Under the pieces are notes generated by a model. The model had not been told where the DNA came from and ran no database searches. It saw only the letters and a program-made list of their open reading frames with translations. From Streptomyces sp. BHT-5-2 (lineage in GTDB: Bacteria; Actinomycetota; Actinomycetes; Streptomycetales; Streptomycetaceae), in contig NZ_CP081496.1 of assembly GCF_019774615.1 (NCBI RefSeq), positions 3,410,001 to 3,474,000 of the forward strand: a stretch of 64,000 nt of DNA. Direction: 5' to 3'. Each line of letters opens with the position of its first letter. The stretch's first letter is position 1. The position numbers and the translations under genes were made by a program. Shown here in pieces: positions 8,901 through 15,970 of the stretch.

Positions 8901-11778
8901 CGGCCGTGACGTGGGCCGGCCGCTGTGGCTGGGCTCGGTCAAGTCGAACATCGGGCACACCCAGGCCGCCGCCGGGGTCGCCGGCCTCATCAAGACGGTC
9001 CAGGCGCTGCGGCACGGCCTGCTGCCGCGCACCCTGCACACCGACCTGGTCTCCCCGCCGGTCGCCGGCGAGGCCGACGGCGTGCGGCTGTTGCTGGCGC
9101 CCCAGCCGTGGCCGCGCTCCGGCCGGATCCGCAGGGCCGGGGTGTCGGCCTTCGGGATCAGCGGCACCAACGCTCACGTGATCGTGGAGGAGGTCCCCCT
9201 GGAGCAGCCCGCCTCGACCTCGGCGCCGGCCGAGGACGAAGGCCGGTGGAGCGGTGACCAGGCGCTGCCCTGGGCACTGTCTGCCCGCAGCGTCCCCGCC
9301 CTGCGCGAGATGGCATTGCGGCTGCTACCGATCGCCGAGTCGGCCGATGTGTTCCAGGCGGGCCGGGCACTTGTCACCAGCCGGCCGTCGTTCGAACACC
9401 GCGCGGTGGTCGTCGCACGACAACGGACGGAGCTGATCGCCGGGTTGCGGGCTATCGCCGACGGCGGTGCCCTACCCGCCCACGCGGTCGGTGGCACTGC
9501 TCGTCCCGAGGGTGGTGGCACGGTCCTCGTCTTCCCCGGACAGGGCTCCCAGTGGGAGGGCATGGCAGCAGACCTGCTGACCGAGTCCGAGGTGTTCGAG
9601 CGGTCCCTGGCGGCATGCGAGGAGGCCCTCGCGCCGTACATCGACTGGTCCGTACGGGCCGTGCTGCGGCAGGAAGCCGGTCAGCCGCCGCTGAGCCGCG
9701 TCGACGTCGCACAGACATCCCTGTTCGCCGTGATGGTCGCGCTCAGCGCCCTGTGGCAGTCGCTGGGAGTGCGTCCGGACGCGGTGGTCGGGCACAGCCA
9801 GGGGGAAATCGCCGCCGCCTGTGTGTCCGGCGCCCTCTCACTGGCGGACGCGGCGAAGGTCGTCGCGCGGCGCGCCGCAGCCGTCCGGGACCTGCCGGAC
9901 GGCCGGATGGCGGCCGTCGCCCTGTCCAGGGACGACGTGCTCCATCATCTGCGCGCCGGCCGGGGCCGGTTGTGGCTCGCGGCCGACAACGGCCCTCGCT
10001 CGACCGTGATCTCCGGCGATCCCGGTGCCATCGGCACCCTGCTCGACGAGCTCGATGACCGGGGCGTACGAGCGACCGGCCTCGCGGTCGGCTACGCCTC
10101 CCACAGTGCCCACGTGAACGGCCTCCGGGACCAGCTGTCGAAAGCACTCGACGGCCTCGAACCCGGCCCCGCACAGATGCACTTCTTCTCCACCGTCGAG
10201 CCGGGCCCGCTGGACACCACACGGCTGACCTCGGAGTACTGGTACCGGAACCTCCGCCGCCCGGTCGAGTTCCACAAGGCGATCCGCGCACTGCTGGACG
10301 ACGGCTTCTCCCACTTCATCGAAGTCAGCCCCCACCCGGTGCTCACCTACCCGGTCCTGGACATCGCCGAGTCGGCCGGACGCCCCGTTTCCGTGGTGGG
10401 AAGTCTCCGGCGGGGCGAAGGCGACGAACGACGCTTCCTGCTCTCCGCGGCGGAGGCTTTCAGCAACGGGGCTCCGGTGGTCTGGAAGAACGTCTTCGCC
10501 GGGCGCCAAGCCCACCACGTCGAGCTGCCCCCATATCCGTTCCTGCGAGAGCGCTACTGGCTGTCGTCCGGAGCTGCGGTCGCACCGCCGCGCCAGTCGT
10601 CCGAGCGGAGGTCCGAGACCGTCGCGGCCGACCGCGATACCGACGAAATGCCGCTCCCGGAAAGCGAGTCCGCGCTCCTGACGCTCGTGCAAGACCACAC
10701 CGCAGTCGTCCTCGGGCACCCCGACGGCAGGCAGATCGGCCCGGATGTGGCGTTCGCCGAGATCGGCACGGGTTCCCTCGCCGCGGTCGAGCTACGCGCC
10801 CGGCTGACTCGCACACTTGGACTTCCCTTGCCTTCCACCGTAGTCCTCGATCACCGAACACCCCGTGCACTGAGCGCCCGCCTATGGCGCCTCCTGTGTG
10901 ACAAGGGACACCCGGAGCACGGTCGATGCGCCCCTCACGAGGTGCCGGACACCCTGGATGCCCTGTACCGGCAAGCCTGCCTGACCGGGGACGGCCGGGC
11001 CGCCGTCGAACTGATCAGCGCGGCGGCCCGGCTCCGCCGCACGTTCGGCGCGGGGTCCGCACCGGAGAACGCGCCCCGCGCCGTCCGGCTCGGCCCGGCA
11101 GGAGACGGCCCTCTGCTGCTGTGCTTCCCCTCCCTGCTCCCGGCCTCGGGGCCGCACGAATACGCCCCTTTGGCCGAGGCGTTGCGCGGCGACTACGAGG
11201 TGCTCGTGCTCCCGCAGCCCGGCTTCGCCGACGACGAGCCCCTCCCCCACGACATCGAAGCCCTCACCGCAGCCCACGCGACGGCAGTTGGCCAGTACAC
11301 CGGCGAGGTGCCGTTCCTCTTGTGCGGACACTCCTCCGGCGGGCTGATCGCGCACGCCGTCGCCGCGCGGCTCGAGGAGCAGGGGCGCCCCGCAAACGGC
11401 TTGGTCCTGCTGGACACGCCATGGCCCGATCGAACCTTTCAGGACGCCGTGTTGCCCCGCGTCCTCTGCAGCGCAGCTGTACGACAGCAGCCCCTCACCA
11501 GGCAGGGCGTCCCCGTACACCGACTCACCGCCACCGGCGGCTACCTCCGCGTACTGGCCGGTTGGCAGCCCGCACCGGTCCGCACCCCAACACTCCTGGT
11601 CCGCGCACGACAGGCCGCCCCCGAGTTCGCCGAGGACGACCGGCGGTCCTGTCCGTGGCAACTACCGCACACCGAACGCGCCGTCCCGGGCGACCACTTC
11701 ACCATGCTGGACGCTCAGGCCCCCGCGCTGGCCGATGCCATGCGAACCTGGTGGGCCGAGGTCACAGACGCGCCGTAG
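5911..11778 (+). CDS. Monomodular type I PKS: AMP-ligase - ACP - KS - AT - ACP - TE
   Basis: One 1955-residue chain. Approximate domains: AMP-dependent acyl ligase 1-550 (P-loop variant LPSSGTTSKHPKLCLHSHG; C-terminal PTGKIARGRLAELL); ACP1 570-650 (phosphopantetheine Ser in ESGVDSLAAVRL); ketosynthase 668-1095 (active-site VDTACSSSLVAVH, then EAHGTGTPLGD and KSNIGHTQAAAG); acyltransferase 1205-1500 (GHSQGEIAAACVSGALS, with YASH near 1394, the motif usually read as methylmalonyl-CoA); ACP2 1590-1660; thioesterase 1730-1950 (nucleophile in CGHSSGG, His in PGDHFTML). No ketoreductase, dehydratase or enoylreductase is present. ACP2 reads EIGTGSLAAVEL, so the usual DSL is GSL with the Ser kept. 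Inference: the ligase activates a carboxylic acid starter, one methylmalonate unit is added, and the TE releases a 2-methyl-3-oxo acid or its equivalent. Starter identity is unknown. Confidence 0.93.
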   Translation: MAVTVHDYLVAPSDATAEGCGRTTLAEVFAAAADAHGDTPAVVGCGEPRSWSQWRAESRAFAAGLQDYGIGMGDVVAVHLPNCWEFLVAHTAVAEVGAVLLPLHLAYGERDLLALMRRAAARALVLPAGYRQVDGAALGRRLLDRLNALELVLVVGGARLTVPPEDEERAAPGADIVSYHALVHDRRPASPRRVELTAETPLALLPSSGTTSKHPKLCLHSHGTLLSNAATVALDGGASEDDIIVSASPFTHLFGLLSIHLALLTGSRQGMLRQWDAGAFRALAERTEASVLFAVPAQLRDLTATLRGAPVPDRLRLREVRTGGAAVPGPLVADVRRLAGASVVVQWGMSELGAGTVTRPCDPPEVAVGSIGRPLSGCDARVVDDTGALCPEGVTGELQYRGPHMFLGYLGDPERTREAFTADGWLRTGDLARRNADGTLTHKGRDAEVINVGGMKVSASDIETMLGDLPQFSALAVTARSDARLGQYPCLIAALRPGAVIDLAEVRAHLGGKGAADYQQPLELFLVDEVPLTPTGKIARGRLAELLARPSETGRRSRADRVTPPGLESFYAARELIRQEVARVLPADAAGELAPDGTFRESGVDSLAAVRLAVSLSEATGLALPTTVVFDHPTPGELARHLTELVAGRRLPRTDREEAHPAPAPESQDPVVITGIGCRFPGDVRSPEELWQLLVDGRETAAPFPADRGWDLDRLQHPDPAHPGRSSTHYGHFLTGAGEFDAGFFGISPREALAMDPQQRLLLETSWEALESAGLDPTALRGSDTAVFIGLMAPDYAPRLVEAPERFDGLLLTGNAASVASGRIAYTLGLTGPALTVDTACSSSLVAVHLAVQALRRGECSLALAGGATVMATPASFVDFSRQGALAPDGRCKPFSASADGAAWAEGAGVLVLEKLSRARRHGHPVLAVIAGSAVNQDGASNGLTAPNGLAQQRVIRQALADAGLTPRQIDAVEAHGTGTPLGDRIEADALYAVHGGGRDVGRPLWLGSVKSNIGHTQAAAGVAGLIKTVQALRHGLLPRTLHTDLVSPPVAGEADGVRLLLAPQPWPRSGRIRRAGVSAFGISGTNAHVIVEEVPLEQPASTSAPAEDEGRWSGDQALPWALSARSVPALREMALRLLPIAESADVFQAGRALVTSRPSFEHRAVVVARQRTELIAGLRAIADGGALPAHAVGGTARPEGGGTVLVFPGQGSQWEGMAADLLTESEVFERSLAACEEALAPYIDWSVRAVLRQEAGQPPLSRVDVAQTSLFAVMVALSALWQSLGVRPDAVVGHSQGEIAAACVSGALSLADAAKVVARRAAAVRDLPDGRMAAVALSRDDVLHHLRAGRGRLWLAADNGPRSTVISGDPGAIGTLLDELDDRGVRATGLAVGYASHSAHVNGLRDQLSKALDGLEPGPAQMHFFSTVEPGPLDTTRLTSEYWYRNLRRPVEFHKAIRALLDDGFSHFIEVSPHPVLTYPVLDIAESAGRPVSVVGSLRRGEGDERRFLLSAAEAFSNGAPVVWKNVFAGRQAHHVELPPYPFLRERYWLSSGAAVAPPRQSSERRSETVAADRDTDEMPLPESESALLTLVQDHTAVVLGHPDGRQIGPDVAFAEIGTGSLAAVELRARLTRTLGLPLPSTVVLDHRTPRALSARLWRLLCDKGHPEHGRCAPHEVPDTLDALYRQACLTGDGRAAVELISAAARLRRTFGAGSAPENAPRAVRLGPAGDGPLLLCFPSLLPASGPHEYAPLAEALRGDYEVLVLPQPGFADDEPLPHDIEALTAAHATAVGQYTGEVPFLLCGHSSGGLIAHAVAARLEEQGRPANGLVLLDTPWPDRTFQDAVLPRVLCSAAVRQQPLTRQGVPVHRLTATGGYLRVLAGWQPAPVRTPTLLVRARQAAPEFAEDDRRSCPWQLPHTERAVPGDHFTMLDAQAPALADAMRTWWAEVTDAP

Positions 11779-11834
11779 CCCCCGTCTACCACTCGCCTCA
11801 TTAGGAGCATCACCCGTACCAAGGAGCACTGGAC

Positions 11835-13520
11835 ATGGCCCCCTACGACGGTGACCTCACGGAGCTGTTCACCGACGCCTTCTTCGCACGGGCACACCAT
11901 GCCGACAGGCCGTCGCCCGCCTCGCCATACCTGGGGTTGCGACACCTCCAGTCCCGACTGCACGGCCGGCAGCCACTTCTTGCGGACCACACCCGGCTGC
12001 GGTCCGTGCTGGAACTGAGCGCGGTGGTGGATCCGCGTCTGTTCTTCGTGATGTTCCTGCACCACTGCATGGCCATCGGCGCCGCGCTCGACTTCGGCGC
12101 CCCGCCCGAAGACGTGGCCGACCTGGCCTCCGGGCGATGGATCGGCGCCGCCCTGATGAACGAAATCGGCCACGGCAACAGCAGCTCCGCCATCCGCACC
12201 CAGGCGGTCTTCGACCCGACAGCCCGCGAGTTCGTCCTGCACACACCGACCCCCGAGGCAACGAAGCGCCCGGCCAACGTGGGCCTGGACGGCTTCGCCA
12301 GACTGGCCGTGGTGAGCGCGCGCCTGTGGGTCGGCGGTGCCGATCGAGGAACCGCGCTCTTCCTCGTACCCTTGCGTGACGAGGACGGACCGTGCGAGGA
12401 CGTCACGATCGAGCCGCTCGCGCCGACGCCGCTCCTCCCCATGGACTACGCGAAGGTCCGGTTCGACCGGGTCCGGGTGCCGTACCGCAGATGGCTCAGC
12501 GACGGCGCGTCCATCGCCGACGACGGATCCTTCCACGACCCCCTGGACGGGCCCGACGCCCGCACCCGGCGCAGCGTGGGCATGAGCCGCTTCGCCTGGG
12601 GGGCGGTCACGGCCGGCCTGGCCGCGACCGCGCGGGCGAGCGCGGCCATCGCGCTCACCCACGCCCGCCACCGCCGGACCAACGACCGTCTCGCCGGCGA
12701 CATCTCGGCCCTCGCCCACCTCAACCAGCAGCGCCTCCTATTCGGCGCGGCGGCCGACGCCCTGGCCGCCACTGCGGTCGCCCGCCGCGCGACCGCCGCG
12801 AGCTGGCACCTCCCTCCCGGCGGCGGGGCCGGCACCGGTCCCTCGCCCGCCGACATGCGCACGCTGGCACTGAGCAAGGTCACCGTCGCCGTCCTCGCGG
12901 ACACGGCCGTCTCCCGCTGCCGCACGGCAGGTGGCGCACTCGGCTTCTTCCCGGAACACCGACTGATCGACTATCAGGCCCTGACCAGCGCCTTTCAGTC
13001 CGCCGGCGGCGACAACCGCCTCATCCTGCTCGACACCGCCTGGACGATGGTCACCGGCACGGACTACCAGCCACCGGACAAGGGGCCCGTACCGAGCGGC
13101 TGGCTCTGTCTCTTCCGCGCCAGGGAACGCCTCCTGCACACCGAGCTCACCTCGGCTCTGCGCACGGACGACCAGGGCGGCACCGTCCGCTTCGAGTCCT
13201 GGAACGCCCGGACCGAACTGGCCCAGCGCCTCGCCGAAGCCCACGCCACACGCATCACGGCAGAAAGCCTGCGTGACGTCTGGCGCGCCCCCGAGGTCCC
13301 CGACACCGCCCGCCCCCTGCTTCGCGACCTGTACCGGCTCCACTGCCTGGGTCAGACAGCACCCCACACCGGCTGGTACCTGGCACACGGGCTGCTCGGG
13401 ACGCAACAGGTCCTCGCGCTGCCCGAGCGGATCAACGAGCTCTGCCGCCGTCTCGTCCCCCACGCCCAAGCCCTGACCGAGCTGCTGGAGATCCCGGCCG
13501 AGCTTCTGCGCAGTCAGTGA
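11835..13520 (+). CDS. Acyl-CoA oxidase/dehydrogenase-like flavoprotein
   Basis: The protein has 561 residues; AAGGAGC precedes the ATG by about 9 nt. Layout matches acyl-CoA oxidases: an alpha-helical N-terminus, the flavin-contact stretch MNEIGHGNSSSAIRTQAVFD near 115, a beta domain (FLVPLRDEDGPCEDVTIEPL), and a helical C-terminal half with AGGALGFFPEHRLIDYQ near 365. In acyl-CoA oxidases and most acyl-CoA dehydrogenases the catalytic base lies in a string like TFEGEN; here the equivalent is SAGGDN, so the Glu appears to be Gly. It may use a base elsewhere (as isovaleryl-CoA dehydrogenase does) or have a non-standard role. Only 56 nt separate it from the PKS, so it most likely oxidises or desaturates the PKS product or starter. 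Confidence 0.8.
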   Translation: MAPYDGDLTELFTDAFFARAHHADRPSPASPYLGLRHLQSRLHGRQPLLADHTRLRSVLELSAVVDPRLFFVMFLHHCMAIGAALDFGAPPEDVADLASGRWIGAALMNEIGHGNSSSAIRTQAVFDPTAREFVLHTPTPEATKRPANVGLDGFARLAVVSARLWVGGADRGTALFLVPLRDEDGPCEDVTIEPLAPTPLLPMDYAKVRFDRVRVPYRRWLSDGASIADDGSFHDPLDGPDARTRRSVGMSRFAWGAVTAGLAATARASAAIALTHARHRRTNDRLAGDISALAHLNQQRLLFGAAADALAATAVARRATAASWHLPPGGGAGTGPSPADMRTLALSKVTVAVLADTAVSRCRTAGGALGFFPEHRLIDYQALTSAFQSAGGDNRLILLDTAWTMVTGTDYQPPDKGPVPSGWLCLFRARERLLHTELTSALRTDDQGGTVRFESWNARTELAQRLAEAHATRITAESLRDVWRAPEVPDTARPLLRDLYRLHCLGQTAPHTGWYLAHGLLGTQQVLALPERINELCRRLVPHAQALTELLEIPAELLRSQ

Positions 13521-13589
13521 CGAAGGTGGGAGGGACCTTCCCCGGACCTCGACGAGTGCCCGATCGCCAGCGGATCGTGCTGCGGACAC

Positions 13590-13935
13590 GAACTCCGCAG
13601 GAGTGTGCGGGCGCGGCCTCCGGTGTGCCCCACGCACGGCTGCCGCCACACCTTCCGCGACCAGGTGCCTGGGGTCCTGGAGCGTCACCAGCACCGCACA
13701 GCCCGCCTGACCAGGCAGGTCAAAGCCATAAGTCAAGGAGTTGGCAGGCCGGGCGGGAGCCCGCTTGCCGGCGATACTCGCGACGGGCCTGTCGCGTCAC
13801 ACGGCCCTGCGCACCCTGTTACGCATCCCGCTGCCCACTGGGCAGGTCCCCTGCGTGATCGGCGTCGACGACTTCGCTCTGCGCCGGCGCCACCGCTACG
13901 CCACCGTGGTGATCGACGCCGAGACTCATGAGTGT
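13590..13935 (+). pseudogene. ISL3-family transposase fragment, frameshifted
   Basis: Two rightward frames together give transposase-like sequence: VCPTHGCRHTFRDQVPGVLE up to about 13730, then, after a one-base shift, VKELAGRAGARLPAILATGL and GVDDFALRRRHRYATVVIDA to about 13930. The zinc-ribbon-like segment followed by a first-Asp motif of the form GVDDFALRRG is typical of ISL3 transposases. The C-terminal half, with the remaining DDE residues, is absent. No terminal repeats were identified. Confidence 0.7.
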
Positions 13936-14160
13936 CTTCGAGGGTTGCATGTCAGAGTCGCCGCGTGGAGTCCTGGTGATGGGTCCGGTACCGGGGCCGC
14001 CCGCACTGGAGAACGGCAGCCTCCCTGGTCTGCGCGGGCATGGTTACGGCCTGACCGGCGTCCAGGCATCAGTTGAGGGCCACGAGTGCGGCCCGCCAGC
14101 CCCGCCCCCATCCGCTGGTTCGCATGGCTGCCCGACTGAACCGTCAGGAAGCCGACGAGG

Positions 14161-14481
14161 TTGGATGGCTTCGTGGCAAGACGGAAGCAGGAGAAGAAGC
14201 GGCCTCCCTTCGGCATGCCGAAGGGCATCTTCTTGCTGGAGGTGCCAGGAGGCTGGCGCCACAGTGTTCTCACTGTGGAAGGCCGGATGCTCTGCGGGCG
14301 CCTCGCTGACGTACCGGCCAACGCCAACCCCTCCGAGGCGCGGGCCGCCGCGACCGCCATGGTGGTAGGGCTGGCACACGACTTCCACGAAGCTGACGTC
14401 GACGTGACCTGGGATCCACCCCGGGAGCCCGGGCACTGGACTGCACATGTCACCGTTGCAACGGCCACGCAGAGCGCCTGA
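14161..14481 (+). CDS. Hypothetical protein, about 106 residues
   Basis: The frame opens at TTG 14161 (GTG at 14173 is an alternative) and has coherent actinobacterial composition. It contains PKGIFLLEVPGGWRHSVLTV, GRLADVPANANPSEARAAAT and a C-terminal EPGHWTAHVTVATATQSA. There is no signal peptide or membrane helix. I do not recognise a family. It follows the ISL3 remnant and precedes other fragments, so it may be a surviving island gene or itself 5'-truncated. Confidence 0.5.
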   Translation: MDGFVARRKQEKKRPPFGMPKGIFLLEVPGGWRHSVLTVEGRMLCGRLADVPANANPSEARAAATAMVVGLAHDFHEADVDVTWDPPREPGHWTAHVTVATATQSA

Positions 14482-14544
14482 GGTTAACGACGGCTTAGGA
14501 ACGGGCTCTGACCTTGCATGGTCGCGGCGTCGTAAGCACGGCAT

Positions 14545-14673
14545 ATGCATCCGGCTCTCTGGTGCGAGGCTGCGCTATCGCGCGTTCACGAAGAACTCCC
14601 CGGAACCTGGGTCGACCGCACCAAGTGGCTCACGCAGGAAGCGGCGCGCATCCGTGCCCGCGGTGCCGCCTGA
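14545..14673 (+). CDS. Small ORF, 42 residues, possible gene fragment
   Basis: ATG 14545 opens a short frame with natural-looking helical sequence (EAALSRVHEELPGTWVDRTK, then WLTQEAARIRARGAA). No clear Shine-Dalgarno precedes it and an in-frame stop lies just upstream. It looks like the C-terminal end of a larger protein whose 5' part was lost. Function unknown. Confidence 0.3.
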   Translation: MHPALWCEAALSRVHEELPGTWVDRTKWLTQEAARIRARGAA

Positions 14674-14771
14674 ACTCCAAGCCCGGTAACTCACCGTCGC
14701 TGTGGCCATACTCTGCTGAACGCCGACCCCATCCGGCCCACGTTCAGGAGACCCTATAGGAGGGCAGCGCG

Positions 14772-15013
14772 TTGTTCCGGCTCATCTACGACCCCGGCTG
14801 CGAATCCCTCCACGGCCAACTCCCGCCAGCCGTCAGCCGCGCCCTCACCGCAGCCCTCAACGCCGCCTGCCACGCCCCCATCGGACACACTGCACTCGTG
14901 GTGACGCCGACGAGTGGAACCGGCAGATCCGAGTTGACGGCGCCCTCACCATGATCTTCGCCAGCGACGGCCAGAAAACCCCGGCCATCGTCGACATCAT
15001 CGACCTCAGCTGA
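14772..15013 (+). pseudogene. Small RelE-like or unknown protein gene with one frameshift
   Basis: TTG 14772 follows the Shine-Dalgarno TAGGAGGG and reads FRLIYDPGCESLHGQLPPAV and ALTAALNAACHAPIG. Around 14890 coherent coding moves by one base to EWNRQIRVDGALTMIFASDG and ends IVDIIDLS at 15013. Joined, the two parts give an 80-residue protein with a compact alpha/beta pattern reminiscent of RelE-type toxins, but I cannot assign it firmly. A single indel inactivates it. Confidence 0.5.
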
Positions 15014-15174
15014 AGCCTGCACTCGACACGCGCCGTAGCGGATCCGACGGCTGTCCCCCATCGCACGCCACGGGCTCACCGCCGGACCACACGGACACCA
15101 GCGAGGTCTGGATCGACCAACCCGGGGCCGGCAACCAGATGACCCCGCCCTGATGGAGGGCGTCCCCCGCCCGA

Positions 15175-15333
15175 TCAGTAATCGTCGATCCCAACGAGGT
15201 CGCCGACGACCTTGGTAAGGACCGTCGCGATCGGGTGCTTACCACCCGAAGCGGCCTGCACCGGCGCGGCCAAGCCGAAGGCAAACAGGGTAAGCGTGGC
15301 GGAGATGGTCAGGACACGGAGACGGCGCCGCAT
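15175..15333 (-). CDS. Small secreted peptide, 52 residues
   Basis: ATG 15333 is preceded by AAGGGAGGG at good spacing. The product has a classic Sec signal peptide: MRRRL, a hydrophobic core VLTISATLTLFAFGLA, and a probable cleavage after APVQA. The predicted mature peptide of about 25 residues starts ASGGKHPIATVLTK and ends VGIDDY. No family was recognised. A longer in-frame upstream start is possible, but the ribosome site and signal peptide favour 15333. Confidence 0.6.
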   Translation of the reverse strand: MRRRLRVLTISATLTLFAFGLAAPVQAASGGKHPIATVLTKVVGDLVGIDDY

Positions 15334-15455
15334 GACAGGCCCTCCCTTTCTTTCCGATCGCGGGTCGCATCGGTATGCACGCGTGAGGTCGCGAGCGCGC
15401 CCGAGGCGAGGATTCGAGGAAGGCATTCCTCCGCGCCGCTCGTATTAACGCCCTG

Positions 15456-15737
15456 TCACCCGATGGGCGGGGCCCTCTGCGCTCCGACGAAGACTGAGTC
15501 TGCACACCCCGCGTCGAAGCGCATCCCCGTTCGACCCCGGGAGGAGACTCCGGCGGAGCAGGCGCCGTCGTCGCCGCCCGCCGACGCCGCACCGACGACG
15601 GCCCCACCGAGAACCGACACAACCTGCCCCATCCGGCCCCCGGAATTCGCCCTCGCGATCCGGGGGCCTTCGGCATGCCCGGCAGCGGAATGCGGGAAGA
15701 CGATCAGGGAGGACAACAGCAGGAGCCGGCGACGCAA
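15456..15737 (-). CDS. Possible secreted small protein, weak
   Basis: The leftward frame from TTG 15737 gives about 93 residues beginning with a signal-like LRRRLLLLSSLIVFPHSAAG and a Gly-rich middle (QVVSVLGGAVVGAASAGG). No good Shine-Dalgarno is visible, and the C-terminal third is compositionally poor. It lies in the otherwise empty 15334-15970 stretch, on the same strand as its two secreted neighbours. I hold it as a possibility only. Confidence 0.25.
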   Translation of the reverse strand: MRRRLLLLSSLIVFPHSAAGHAEGPRIARANSGGRMGQVVSVLGGAVVGAASAGGDDGACSAGVSSRGRTGMRFDAGCADSVFVGAQRAPPIG

Positions 15738-15786
15738 TGCCGTTCGCGAAGTCCCCTTCGGCCACCTGTGGTTGAGGGGCTTCGAA

Positions 15787-15824
15787 GTGCCGGACGGACC
15801 CGTGCCAGCAGGTCCGTCCGGCAC
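15787..15824. terminator. Perfect 14-bp hairpin
   Basis: GTGCCGGACGGACC (15787-15800) and its exact reverse complement (15811-15824) flank a 10-base loop. It sits about 150 bases beyond the 3' end of the secreted lectin/toxin-like gene at 15971 and is most simply its transcription terminator. Confidence 0.65.
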
Positions 15825-15970
15825 GCGGTATGGCGCACTGATCAGGCGACTACGCTGCCGCAACGACAGGCGGCACCAGGTCGTCTACGAGAGTCGCCTG
15901 AAGTTGGCTCGCCCGCTGCTCGCCGACTTCGATACGTCGGTGTGCGGCATCTACGTGTGGTGCGTTCGGA

